Positions 42,422 to 50,800 of a DNA stretch of 64,000 nt are shown here, one piece after another; within the stretch, counting starts at the first letter, position 1; every line of letters begins with the position of its first letter. The notes below the pieces were generated by a model. The model ran no database searches. It was given only the letters and a program-made list of their open reading frames with translations, and had not been told where the DNA came from. Source of the DNA: Caldinitratiruptor microaerophilus. GTDB taxonomy: Bacteria > Bacillota > Sulfobacillia > Symbiobacteriales > ZC4RG38. The translations under genes were made by a program, and so were the position numbers. The stretch spans positions 1,922,001 through 1,986,000 of the forward strand of contig NZ_AP025628.1 of NCBI RefSeq assembly GCF_025999835.1, read 5' to 3'.

Positions 42422-44161
42422 TCAGGGGGCCGCCTCGCCGTCTCCCGGCTTCCCCGCCTCGCCGCCGGCCGGGGCGACGGCCGCGAAGTACCGCTGCACC
42501 ATGCCCTGAAGCGCTGGCGGCAGAGGCGACTGGGCCAGCGTCCTCCGGGCCTCCGCCGCGTAGCGGCCGTACACTTCCGCCAGGGGACGGGCCTGCCCGG
42601 CGGTGAGGGGCGACTCCGGCAGCGTCACGACCTCGTCCCCCCCACCGGTCCCGGCCGTCTGCCGCCCCGGAACCCGGGTGCCGGTGCCGCCGGGGAAGGA
42701 GGGCGCCCCGCCGCCCGGGAAGTCGATGGGTCCGAATCCTGTCGGGTCGCGTCCGGGCAGAGACCCCCCGGTGCTACCCCCCGCCAGGCGTCCGGGCTGC
42801 GAGCTTCCGGGGCCGCCGCCAGCCCCGGCGCCGCTGCCGGTTCCCAAACCGCCACCGCGGGTCCCTGCCCCTGCAACGTTGCCGACCCCTGCCCCGTCCC
42901 CACTGCCTGCGCCTGCCAGGGTCCCGGCGCCGCCCCCCGGCGCGGCGCCAGCGCCCGGCGACCCCGCGACCGGCCCTGCGCCGCCGGCCTGCAGGCCCGC
43001 GACGAGCGAGCCCAGGGCCCCCATCTGCCGCAGGAGGCCCGACAGCCCGGCCGCCCGCGCCACGCCCGACGCCATCAGGGGCTGGAGGGCGCGGAGCGCG
43101 CCGGCTGCCCCCTCCTCCCCCCCGTCGCCCGCTGCGCTGCCGGCCTCGGGGCCTCTGGACCCGCCCTCCGGGGTGGCCGCCCGCTGGAGCGAGCCTGCGG
43201 ACCGGCGCAGGGCCTCGGCGAGTTCAGGCACCGGCCGGGCCGCGTTGGCCCCGGCCTGAAGCGCAAGGCCCAGCCGGCGGAGGTCGTCCGAAGACGCCCC
43301 CTCCGCCTGCCGGGCGAGTTCCTCCAGGGCCCGGGACACGGCTGCCGGATCCTCCCGGCTCAGCGCCAAGCGGAGGTCCGCCAGCTCCGGCCGGTCCTGC
43401 CAGGCGGCCTGGAGGCCGGTGATCGCCTCGCGCCAGGCGGCATCGCCCGGGTCCACCTGGCGGGAGAGGCTCTGCCGGACCTCTTCCACCGCGGCCGCGG
43501 CCCCGTCCCGTTCCCGCTCCTGCCCGAGCCGCCGAGCCAGCGCCTCGAGCTCGGCTCGGGCCGCCCGGGCGGCGGGCGACGCCTGCAGGACGGGCTCCGG
43601 CCACTCCCGGGCGAGGCGCTCCACGGACGTACGGGTTTGCGCGATCGCCTCCCGGTCCGCCCGGCGGCGCATGGCCTGGACGCCGCCGTGGCTCGGAAGG
43701 AGGGCCAGGAGCGCGGCGACCCCGGCAAGGACCCACACGCCCCGCCAGCGCCGCCAGGAGGGGATGATCGGGTACGCGGCCGGGTCCAGCCTCTCGAGGC
43801 GCCCCCGCGCGTCCGCCTCGGCCAGGGCAGCTGCCGGATGGCCCGTCGCTCCCGCGTACAGCGCCGTCACGACCCGCTCCTCGAGCCCCAGCCCGTCGGC
43901 GGCCAGGGCCGCCTCGGGCAGGCCCGGCAGGCGGCGGAACGCGCGGGCGAGCGCGAGGGCCGGGCCGCTCACAAGGGCCACGAGGGCCCACGCCCGGCCA
44001 CTCTCCCACGGCACGAGCCGGGCAATCGCCAGCGGCACCCCGGCAGCGCCGAGGCCCCACACCAGCCCGCACCGGAGCCACTCCGCCAGCCAGCGGGCAC
44101 GCACCCGCAGCACGTAAGGGCGGAGGGCCCGGGCGAGCTCTCCGGCGGCCCCGGCGCTCAT
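42422..44161 (-). CDS. DUF4175-like membrane protein with Gly/Ala-rich region
   Basis: Protein of 579 aa that I only tentatively link to the DUF4175-like group found next to MoxR/DUF58 genes. Two or three N-terminal membrane segments (RWLAEWLRCGLVWGLGAAGVP...; ALVALVSGPALALA), a further one near 155-175, a long helical Glu/Arg/Ala region (about 175-330), and a striking Gly/Ala/Pro/Ser-rich low-complexity stretch (about 395-500) before a C-terminal helix. ATG 44161 overlaps the ABC permease stop (ATGA). An in-frame start 18 codons upstream would lie in the permease gene. No catalytic motif seen. Confidence 0.75.
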   Translation of the reverse strand: MSAGAAGELARALRPYVLRVRARWLAEWLRCGLVWGLGAAGVPLAIARLVPWESGRAWALVALVSGPALALARAFRRLPGLPEAALAADGLGLEERVVTALYAGATGHPAAALAEADARGRLERLDPAAYPIIPSWRRWRGVWVLAGVAALLALLPSHGGVQAMRRRADREAIAQTRTSVERLAREWPEPVLQASPAARAARAELEALARRLGQERERDGAAAAVEEVRQSLSRQVDPGDAAWREAITGLQAAWQDRPELADLRLALSREDPAAVSRALEELARQAEGASSDDLRRLGLALQAGANAARPVPELAEALRRSAGSLQRAATPEGGSRGPEAGSAAGDGGEEGAAGALRALQPLMASGVARAAGLSGLLRQMGALGSLVAGLQAGGAGPVAGSPGAGAAPGGGAGTLAGAGSGDGAGVGNVAGAGTRGGGLGTGSGAGAGGGPGSSQPGRLAGGSTGGSLPGRDPTGFGPIDFPGGGAPSFPGGTGTRVPGRQTAGTGGGDEVVTLPESPLTAGQARPLAEVYGRYAAEARRTLAQSPLPPALQGMVQRYFAAVAPAGGEAGKPGDGEAAP

Positions 44162-45249
44162 GCTCGTGCCTCCAGCGGACGGGACCGCGCCCGTGCCCGC
44201 CGGCCGAGCCGCCACCGACCCTGCCCGGCGCCCAGGCGAATCGCGCTCGCCACCACCGAGGCGGCCATCAGGAGGAGGCTGAACGCGAAGTGGTACACCC
44301 AGGGCGCCCAGGCCTCCCGCATCTTCGGCACCTCACCCGGCCCGCCCGGTGGCGCCACCACGTATGCCACCCTGGCGCTGCCGATCAGGCCGAAGCTCCG
44401 GGTCGAGGCCACGGCCGGGTAGGGGGTGCCCCGGACCACCCCGAACGCGTACTTCACCGGCACGGCGCCGTAGCCGTACCGGAACAGTTCGTTCAGGAGC
44501 CCGCCCAGCACGGGCACCGGGACGTTCACCGGCGAAGCGACGGTGGTGAGGGCCGCCAGAGGGCTGGTGTACGTGTACACGGGCGGCGTCCCCATCTCGG
44601 GGGGGCCGTCCGGGCGCGCCTCCCGCACCGACCGGGTGATGACCCCGAGGAGCGGCGTCCCCAACACCAGCACGAAGGTGAGGAAGTACGCCACCACCGA
44701 CGCCCGCTGGGTCGTGCGGAAGAGCGCGGACAGGAGCTGCCCGAGCGCCGCGTACCCCAGCGCGGTGAAGCCCGCTGCCGCCAGGACCACCCCGATCATG
44801 GACAGCGGGACCCCGCCGAAGAGGTAGACCACCGCGAAGGCGGGCAGGGAGGCGAGCAGGAGGTACAGCACGTACACGACCGACGCGGCCAGCTTGCCGA
44901 GGGCGATGCCCAGCGGCGACGCCCGGGTGACGAGCAGCAGGTCCAGCGTCCTGCGCTCCCGCTCACCGGAGATGCTGCTCACGCTGAGGGCAGGGGTGAG
45001 GAAGGCCAGGAGCAGCACGTAGCCGATCGCAAGCGCCGAGAACACCTGCTGCCCGACGTTGGGCCCGCTCCAGCCGCTCCGGCTGAGAAGCCACAGGAAA
45101 CCGGTCACACCCGCCGCCAGGGCCAGCAAGAACGCGGACACGACCGCCACCGGCCGCCAGCCCCGGCTGCGGGCCCGCAGTTCCTTCCCCACCAGCGGGC
45201 CGACGCCGTCCCGGATGCCGTACCACGTCTCGAGCAGCCAGCGCTTCAC
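44158..45249 (-). CDS. ABC-2 type transporter permease
   Basis: Membrane subunit of 363 aa with about six helices, of the ABC-2 exporter kind: FLTPALSVSSISGERERRTLDLLLVTRASP is the typical cytoplasmic gate region. A long extracytoplasmic loop lies between helices 5 and 6 (about 205-315). GTG start overlaps the ATPase stop by 4 nt, and its own stop overlaps the next gene. Together with the ATPase it forms an exporter or a mechanotransmission module for the operon. Cargo unknown. Confidence 0.88.
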   Translation of the reverse strand: MKRWLLETWYGIRDGVGPLVGKELRARSRGWRPVAVVSAFLLALAAGVTGFLWLLSRSGWSGPNVGQQVFSALAIGYVLLLAFLTPALSVSSISGERERRTLDLLLVTRASPLGIALGKLAASVVYVLYLLLASLPAFAVVYLFGGVPLSMIGVVLAAAGFTALGYAALGQLLSALFRTTQRASVVAYFLTFVLVLGTPLLGVITRSVREARPDGPPEMGTPPVYTYTSPLAALTTVASPVNVPVPVLGGLLNELFRYGYGAVPVKYAFGVVRGTPYPAVASTRSFGLIGSARVAYVVAPPGGPGEVPKMREAWAPWVYHFAFSLLLMAASVVASAIRLGAGQGRWRLGRRARARSRPLEARA

Positions 45250-46172
45250 GCCTGCACCTCCTCCCGGGCCAGACGGAGGAAGACGTCCTCCAGCGTCCCG
45301 CCGGCCTCAGCGAACCGCACGACCGGCACGCCGGCCGAGACCACGGCCGCCAGGACCTGCGCCAGGCCCTCGGCGTCGCCCTCGAAGCGGAACTCCACCA
45401 CGCCGTCCTCCACCGTGACCCCGGTGACCCCCTCGATCTCCTCCAGCACGGCCCCCGCGCGCTCCGCGTCCCGCAGGACGTGCAGCACCCGTGCGGTGCC
45501 GCGGCTCTCCTGCAGAACCTGTGCGACCGGCCCCTGCCGCACGAGTCGCCCGGCGTGCACCATGCCGATGTGGGTGCACATGTCCGCCAGCTCGGAGAGG
45601 ATGTGCGAGCTGATGACGATCGTCTTGCCCATGCGGCCGAGTTCCTTGAGCAGCTCGCGCATCTCGACCCGGGCGAGGGGGTCGAGCCCGCTCGCCGGCT
45701 CGTCGAGAAGGAGCACCGCCGGATCGTGGATGAGGGCCCGGGCGAGGCACAGGCGTTGCTGCATGCCCCGCGACAGGCTGTCGACGTACTCGTCCCGCTT
45801 GTCGGCAAGGTCCACCAGCTCGAGGAGCTGATCCCGCAGCCGGCGGACCCGGGGGCCTCGGATGCCCTGCAGGCCGGCGTAGAACTCGAGGTACTCGCTG
45901 ACCCGGAGGTCGTCGTAGACGCCGAAGAAGTCCGGCATGTAACCGATGAGCCGGCGAACCTCCATGCGCCGCCGCACCACGTGGTAGCCGCCGATCTCCG
46001 CGACGCCGGCGTCCGGCACCAGGAGGGTCGCCAGGATGCGGAGGGTCGTCGTCTTCCCGGCGCCGTTCTGGCCGATGAACCCGTAGATGGCGCCCTCGGG
46101 CACCTCCAGGTCGAGCCCGTCGAGGGCCTGCGTGCGCCCGTACCGCTTCTCGAGCCCCTGCACCCGGATCAC
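45246..46172 (-). CDS. ABC-2 type transporter ATPase
   Basis: ATPase of 308 aa: Walker A GQNGAGKTTTLR, Q-loop YMPDFFGVYDDL, signature LSRGMQQRL, Walker B LLLDEPASGLDP, H-loop SSHIL, followed by the C-terminal domain usual in exporter ATPases. The signature LSRGMQQRL is typical of ABC-2 exporters. GTG start at 46172 overlaps the previous stop (GTGA). Pairs with the permease encoded next. Confidence 0.92.
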   Translation of the reverse strand: MIRVQGLEKRYGRTQALDGLDLEVPEGAIYGFIGQNGAGKTTTLRILATLLVPDAGVAEIGGYHVVRRRMEVRRLIGYMPDFFGVYDDLRVSEYLEFYAGLQGIRGPRVRRLRDQLLELVDLADKRDEYVDSLSRGMQQRLCLARALIHDPAVLLLDEPASGLDPLARVEMRELLKELGRMGKTIVISSHILSELADMCTHIGMVHAGRLVRQGPVAQVLQESRGTARVLHVLRDAERAGAVLEEIEGVTGVTVEDGVVEFRFEGDAEGLAQVLAAVVSAGVPVVRFAEAGGTLEDVFLRLAREEVQA

Positions 46173-48775
46173 CCTCCGACCCTCCCCTCGAAGGTCACGT
46201 CCGGCACCACGAAGGCGGTGCGGCCCTGGACGGCCGTCACCCGCACCCGGACCTCGTGGTCCGGCCCGACGTACGCCGCGGCCGGGACCACCCGCACCTC
46301 CTCGCGGCCGCCGGGGAGCGGGTCCCAGGTTCCCGCGCGCCAGTTGTAGAGGCTGAACACGCCGGCCTGGGCGGCCTCGGCCTGCGGGCCCTGCGCCGCC
46401 GCAGGGGGGCCGGGCGGCGGCACCTTTCCCGGCGCGAAGGGCGGCTGTTGCAGGTTCATCTGCCGGGTCGTGATGGTCAGGGCCTCCACCCGGGCGCCCG
46501 GGGGCAGCGGCGGCCGGTAGGCCAGGTCGATGGTCCCGCTCTCGATCTCCATCCAGCTGATCTGGCCGCTCGAGCCCCCGCCCCAGCCGGGGCTGGTCAT
46601 GCCGGCCAGCTCGCTCGTCACCAGCCCCGGGGGGAGCCGGAAGGGTCCGGGGGGGAGGGTCAGGGTGAGGGGCTGTTCCAGGAGGTTCAAGTGGTACGTG
46701 GGGTGGCCGGCGGGTTCGAAGTCGACCTGTCCCACCGGCGACCGGGTGAAGGCGAACACCGTGAGCGGCAGCGACGCCTCGGCGGGGCCGGGCGTGGGGC
46801 GCTGCGCCAGCATGTCGAGGATCCGCATCCGCTGCTGGATCCTCGGGTCCTGCGGGGGCGGATCGTACAGCTGCCACACGTCCAGCGGGATCCCGGGCTG
46901 CGGCGGCTTCGGAGGCGGGTTCTTCAGACGCGCGTACGCCCTCCACCCCAGCCCCGGGCCGCCCTGGAAGCGGGCCACGCCCGCGGGGGGCTCGAGGCGG
47001 ACCTGCGCCTCCTCGCCGGGAGCGAGGTCGCCAATCTTATGGAACGCAGGCCCCAGCACGACCAACACGTCTTCCAGGGGGTAGGGCGTCGCGTTGCGGA
47101 GGGTGCCGGCGACGGCGCCGCCATCAAGGCCGAGCCGCGCCTCGATCCGGCCGATCTCCGGACCCAGGGTGCGCTCGAACTGGATCCGCCGCATCCCCCA
47201 CTCGCCGCCGCGGAAGAGGACCCGCGTGCGGCGGCCCGCCAGCACGCGGTAGGGCGGGTCGGTGGGGAAGCTCTCCGGGCCGACCGGCCCCCACGGCCCG
47301 TACGGGCCGGCGGGCCCCTCCGGCCCGCCGCCGGCAACCCGCAGCGCCAGGTCGCCCGGCACGGCCACCTCGATATCCCGCCGTGTGGGGGAGAACACGC
47401 CGAGCACCAGGTTCTGCTCGCCGCCCCCGGCCGGATCGAGCCGCACCCGGCTCACCACGCTGCGGATCACGTCCCGCTGCTCCACGCCGAACCCGAACCC
47501 GTAGAGCCCCCCGGCCACCGCCAGCGACAGCGCCGGTACGGCGACCCAGGTCCACTCCCGCCGGTCGAGCCGGCTGAGAAGCCAGTGCACGAGAGGGCCG
47601 GCGACCAGGGCGAACCCGCCCAGGATGAAGGCGATCGTCCTCCAGTCGGGGAACGCCTCCGGGGGCAAGGTCTCGGCGGCATAGAGAACGTTCTCCGCCG
47701 GCCCGGTCTGCCCCCGCCAGCGCGGGAAGCCGAACTTCTCCGGCTGCTCACCCACGGGCAGGACGGGCTCGAGCACCTTCTTCCACAGGGCTCCCAGGCC
47801 GTCCCAGGCCCGGAGAGGAGCCAGGGAGGGGTCGGCGGCCAGCACGGTGACGCCGCCGCTGCCCAGCGCGAAGCGCCAGGCCAGCGGCCGCTCGGTCGGG
47901 CCGGCCAGGACCACGCCGCCTGCCGGGCGGAGCACCGCGACCGGGGCCGGCTCGCCGGCAGGCGCAGGGGAGCCTCCCCACGCCGCCAGTGCGCCGAGGT
48001 CGCGGACGGTCTCCACGCCGTCCAGCCGGAGCGGCAACGTCCCCTCCGGCAGGGCGCGCAGGGATTGCGCCGCCGAGGGCCCGCCGAGCAGCACGAGTTC
48101 GCCTCCCGACCGGACCCAACCCCGCAGGGCCTCTCGCTGGCTGTCGGAGAGGCCGGCACCTGCATCGCCGTGCACGACGATCGCGGTCAGGGCGTCCATC
48201 CGGGAGGGCTCGTCCGGGATCTCCGCCGCGGCCACCCTGGCGACCCCGATCGGAACCGGCAGGCCCTGCAGCGGGATCTCTACCTTTTGTATCCCGCTCG
48301 CCACGGCGTCCCCGGCGGCGAGCACCCCCACCAGCGGCCATCCCGGGGCGCGACCGAACTGGAAGGTGACCTGCCGGCGGTCGAGCACCTGCTCGCCGGC
48401 GCTCACCCGCACCTCGGCGCCCACGTGCCCGCTGACCGGGACCCAGAGGACGACGTCCTTCTCGACCCCCGCCGGCAGAGCCTCCTCGCGTCCGTAGCTG
48501 GCCACCGGGAAGCGCGTGGTGCCGGTCGGAGTCTGCCACTCGTTCTGCAGGACCGCCTCCACCGCGACCTGCAGGTCCTGGTCGCCCCCCCGCAGCCGCA
48601 CGCGCACCGGCGTCCAGGTCCCGTGTGTCGCCTGGCCGTCCCAGCCGGCGGTGACGGAGACCAGCGCCGGCTGGGACGCCGCGGCGCGCCCGGGCAGCCC
48701 GCCCACCGCGATCGCCAGGGACAGCGCGAGCCACGCCCAGGTCGGGGCAAGGCCCACGCGCGCCGCCATCCGCAT
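46169..48775 (-). CDS. Large envelope protein, first gene of MoxR/VWA operon
   Basis: Exported membrane protein of 868 aa, function unknown. N-terminal signal or anchor (WAWLALSLAIAVGGLPGRAAAS), a large beta-rich ectodomain, a segment GGELVLLGGPSAAQSL resembling the gatase-like strand of other operon members, and two helices near residues 400-455 (IAFILGGFALVAGPLVHWLL; WVAVPALSLAVAGGLYGFGF). The region beyond about 455 is again beta-rich and Pro/Gly-rich. Start ATG 48775 with AGGCGGGGGA upstream; an ATG two codons later is possible. A 14-bp hairpin (48871-48901) precedes the gene. Confidence 0.8.
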   Translation of the reverse strand: MRMAARVGLAPTWAWLALSLAIAVGGLPGRAAASQPALVSVTAGWDGQATHGTWTPVRVRLRGGDQDLQVAVEAVLQNEWQTPTGTTRFPVASYGREEALPAGVEKDVVLWVPVSGHVGAEVRVSAGEQVLDRRQVTFQFGRAPGWPLVGVLAAGDAVASGIQKVEIPLQGLPVPIGVARVAAAEIPDEPSRMDALTAIVVHGDAGAGLSDSQREALRGWVRSGGELVLLGGPSAAQSLRALPEGTLPLRLDGVETVRDLGALAAWGGSPAPAGEPAPVAVLRPAGGVVLAGPTERPLAWRFALGSGGVTVLAADPSLAPLRAWDGLGALWKKVLEPVLPVGEQPEKFGFPRWRGQTGPAENVLYAAETLPPEAFPDWRTIAFILGGFALVAGPLVHWLLSRLDRREWTWVAVPALSLAVAGGLYGFGFGVEQRDVIRSVVSRVRLDPAGGGEQNLVLGVFSPTRRDIEVAVPGDLALRVAGGGPEGPAGPYGPWGPVGPESFPTDPPYRVLAGRRTRVLFRGGEWGMRRIQFERTLGPEIGRIEARLGLDGGAVAGTLRNATPYPLEDVLVVLGPAFHKIGDLAPGEEAQVRLEPPAGVARFQGGPGLGWRAYARLKNPPPKPPQPGIPLDVWQLYDPPPQDPRIQQRMRILDMLAQRPTPGPAEASLPLTVFAFTRSPVGQVDFEPAGHPTYHLNLLEQPLTLTLPPGPFRLPPGLVTSELAGMTSPGWGGGSSGQISWMEIESGTIDLAYRPPLPPGARVEALTITTRQMNLQQPPFAPGKVPPPGPPAAAQGPQAEAAQAGVFSLYNWRAGTWDPLPGGREEVRVVPAAAYVGPDHEVRVRVTAVQGRTAFVVPDVTFEGRVGG

Positions 48776-48870
48776 CCGCTCCCCCGCCTCCCTGCGTCCT
48801 CGACGTACGCGTTCCTTGCAATCAGACGCACGGCGGCAGGGGAGGGTTTCATGCCTTTCCGGAGGCACGG

Positions 48871-48901
48871 GGGCCCCACCCCGGTAGCCGGAGTGGGGCC
48901 C
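48871..48901. repeat. Hairpin upstream of the MoxR/VWA operon
   Basis: GGGCCCCACCCCGG pairs with CCGGAGTGGGGCCC (13 of 14, one G-U type), loop 3. It lies in the leader of the minus-strand operon and 44 bp from the divergent plus-strand promoter. Function unknown. Confidence 0.45.
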
Positions 48902-48944
48902 GGTTCTCCGCCGAAGCCGGCCCGGTAACCGGACGAGGCAAACG

Positions 48945-48974
48945 TTGCGTACCGAACGGGGCCGCGTCTATAAT
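48945..48974 (+). promoter_or_regulatory. Promoter of the 70-aa membrane protein gene
   Basis: TTGCGT (48945-48950) and a perfect TATAAT (48969-48974), 18-bp spacing. TSS near 48981. Confidence 0.75.
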
Positions 48975-49020
48975 GACCGGGGAGTCGTCTTGGTGAAGAA
49001 AGATCCGGGAGGGGACCCGC

Positions 49021-49233
49021 TTGAGCGTGTGGGTGATGCTCGTCCTGTTCCTGATCGGCAACGCGGTGCTGGGGTCCGGGGTCATGATGCTGGCGAGGGG
49101 GACGTTCCCGCCGCCCTTCACGAACCGCAAGGCGCACCCGATCCTCTCGACCCTGGTGCTCCTCGTCGGGCTGACCCTCATGCTCCACTTCGGGACCCCG
49201 GAGCTGCTGGACGAGCTCCTCAAGGCCCTGTGA
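49021..49233 (+). CDS. Small two-helix membrane protein
   Basis: Protein of 70 aa with two hydrophobic stretches (about 3-25 and 42-58) separated by a short basic loop TFPPPFTNRKAHP. Not recognised. TTG start with GGGAGGGG 6 nt upstream, a very good promoter 47 nt before and an intrinsic terminator 7 nt after the stop make it a convincing monocistronic gene. Divergent from the MoxR/VWA operon. Confidence 0.72.
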   Translation: MSVWVMLVLFLIGNAVLGSGVMMLARGTFPPPFTNRKAHPILSTLVLLVGLTLMLHFGTPELLDELLKAL

Positions 49234-49240
49234 CGCACGC

Positions 49241-49274
49241 GCAGACGGGCCCGGCACAGGCCGGGCCCGTCTGC
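49241..49274. terminator. Bidirectional terminator
   Basis: GCAGACGGGCCCGGC/GCCGGGCCCGTCTGC, 15-bp perfect stem with loop ACAG, between two convergent genes; followed by GGTTTCCTGT on the plus strand. Confidence 0.8.
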
Positions 49275-49283
49275 GGTTTCCTG

Positions 49284-49715
49284 TCAGGACTCGCCGTCCT
49301 CCCAGCGGCCCTCCTGCGGGCGGTCGAGGCCGTCCTCGAGCTCCGAGTCCTCCTCGTCGCCGGGAAACACGCCGTCCCAGGCTTCCGCGTAGCCGATCCG
49401 GACGGTCAGCCCGCCCAGGCCGAGCGTGGCAGCCGGCTCCTCGTCCGCCGCCTCCCGGCCCCCCACCGGCATCTCGATCGCCTCGACCCGGAGCCAGTAC
49501 GGCCCCCCGGACTCGCGGGGGCTGAGCACCTCGCCCACGTGCCTCCCGAGAAGCGCCCGGGCCAGGCGGGTCCGCCGGCCCAGGACGCCTTCCTCGACCC
49601 GGGTGCGACCCCGGGAGATGAGCCACTGGATGGTCCCCTCGCGCCCGCTGCGGGAAACCCGCAGCGTCACCGTGCAGCCGACGCGGATGACACCGGGGGC
49701 AAACGGCTGGGCCAT
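49284..49715 (-). CDS. GreA/GreB C-terminal-domain-only protein
   Basis: Protein of 143 aa. Residues about 11-85 follow the FKBP-like C-terminal domain of GreA/GreB (VGCTVTLRVSRSGREGTIQW... RLARALLGRHVGEVL), which binds the RNA-polymerase secondary-channel rim. The N-terminal coiled coil with the acidic tip that triggers transcript cleavage is absent, so it cannot act as a normal Gre factor; Rnk/Gfh-like competitors are the nearest analogues. An acidic tail (about 105-143) follows. ATG with GGAG; promoter 49794-49822. Confidence 0.75.
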   Translation of the reverse strand: MAQPFAPGVIRVGCTVTLRVSRSGREGTIQWLISRGRTRVEEGVLGRRTRLARALLGRHVGEVLSPRESGGPYWLRVEAIEMPVGGREAADEEPAATLGLGGLTVRIGYAEAWDGVFPGDEEDSELEDGLDRPQEGRWEDGES

Positions 49716-49793
49716 CTCTCCTACCTCCTCGGCGTGGGGTCCGGGTCGGTGCCGGACGAGGACCAGGCCGCGTAGGTTTGCTAACGAATCCCC

Positions 49794-49822
49794 ATTTTAG
49801 ACCTGGTAGTGTCCGCTGACAA
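49794..49822 (-). promoter_or_regulatory. Promoter of the Gre-like gene
   Basis: TTGTCA (49817-49822) and TAAAAT (49794-49799), 17-bp spacing, minus strand. Confidence 0.75.
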
Positions 49823-49963
49823 GTGGGTGCCGGGCGGATTCGGCCCCCGCCTCCGGGGCCGCCCCAGGGGCGGGCGATGGGCAGGGGACCCCACCAGACC
49901 CCTGCACTATACTTTATGATGGCCCGGCCACCGCGCCCGGCGGTGCCCGTCCGGAGGGACGCG

Positions 49964-50458
49964 ATGCCCAGGTTCCGAAGCCACAAGGTCAAGCACGAGC
50001 ACAGCATCATCGACGGGCTCCGGCCGGTCCTCGACCGCATGGCCGCCTGCCCGGCGGTCCATGCCGTCATCCCCGGCACGATCCGCCCGGTTCGCGCCCC
50101 CCGCCAGCTCTCCGTCACCGTCCAGTACCCGACGGACACCGGCCTCCGCCTCCTGGCGCGCACGGGTTCGGCGGTCCAGGAGATCTTCCTCGTCACCGAC
50201 GACCCCGCCGGCACCCGGCAGTGGCTCGAGGCACAGGGGCTGGTCGAACGGGAGGCACCCCCGGAGGAGCCCCCACCGGAGCCTGCCCACCCCTCGCGGC
50301 AGGTGGTGGTGCGCTTCGACCACGACTGCGCCCGCTGCGGCCGGCGGATCGCGGCGGGCAGCCGGGCCGTGCGAATCGGCCAGCCGCCCGCCGAGCAGTA
50401 CGTCCACGTCCGGTGCTTCCGGGCCCCGGCGCCGCCGGATCGCGGCCGGCCGCGCTAG
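49964..50458 (+). CDS. DUF2103 protein fused to a Cys/His zinc site
   Basis: Protein of 164 aa. The first 105 residues match the DUF2103 pattern (KHEHSIIDGLRPVLDRM, VIPGTIRPVR, LLARTGSAVQEIFLVT). The last 45 hold CARCGRRI...YVHVRCF, a C-x2-C...H-x2-C cluster likely to bind zinc. A Pro/Glu linker joins them. Start ATG 49964 with GGAGGGA 5 nt upstream; a TATACT element at 49909-49914 could be its -10. DUF2103 has no known function. Confidence 0.78.
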   Translation: MPRFRSHKVKHEHSIIDGLRPVLDRMAACPAVHAVIPGTIRPVRAPRQLSVTVQYPTDTGLRLLARTGSAVQEIFLVTDDPAGTRQWLEAQGLVEREAPPEEPPPEPAHPSRQVVVRFDHDCARCGRRIAAGSRAVRIGQPPAEQYVHVRCFRAPAPPDRGRPR

Positions 50459-50535
50459 GCCAGGGATCACGCATGGTTTTGACTGCCCCGCGGCAACACT
50501 ACGCACGAGAGATCCGGTAAGGAGGTCGGCCTGCC

Positions 50536-50793
50536 GTGGAGGCCATCGATTCCTTCGAACAGTGGAAGGAGTTCCTGTCCCGGAACGTGAACATCGCCCG
50601 GGAAGCGGGGATGTCGCAGGGCGCCATGGTCGACGCCGCGACGCGCATCGGCGAGTTCCTGGCAAGGAACGTGGACCCGAAGAACCGGGAGCAGCGGCTG
50701 CTCTCCGAGATGTGGAAGGTCGCCGACGAGGAGGAGAAGCGGGCCATCGCCTCCACCATCACCAAGATGGTGGGCGACGGGCAGCGGCACTAG
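50536..50793 (+). CDS. DUF3243 protein
   Basis: Small helical protein of 85 aa matching DUF3243 (YmfJ-like) of Firmicutes: FEQWKEFLSRNVN...EFLARNVDPKNREQRLLSEMWKVADEEEKRAIAS. Function unknown. GTG start with AAGGAGGT 9 nt upstream. Convergent with the NPD-type enzyme gene; the junction contains a tandem duplication of ACTAGTCGCCC that supplies both stop codons. Confidence 0.88.
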   Translation: MEAIDSFEQWKEFLSRNVNIAREAGMSQGAMVDAATRIGEFLARNVDPKNREQRLLSEMWKVADEEEKRAIASTITKMVGDGQRH

Positions 50794-50800
50794 TCGCCCA

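Noticed and set aside
41873-44422. 849-codon plus-strand open frame
   Set aside because: Antisense to MoxR and the DUF4175-like gene, which have clear family motifs.
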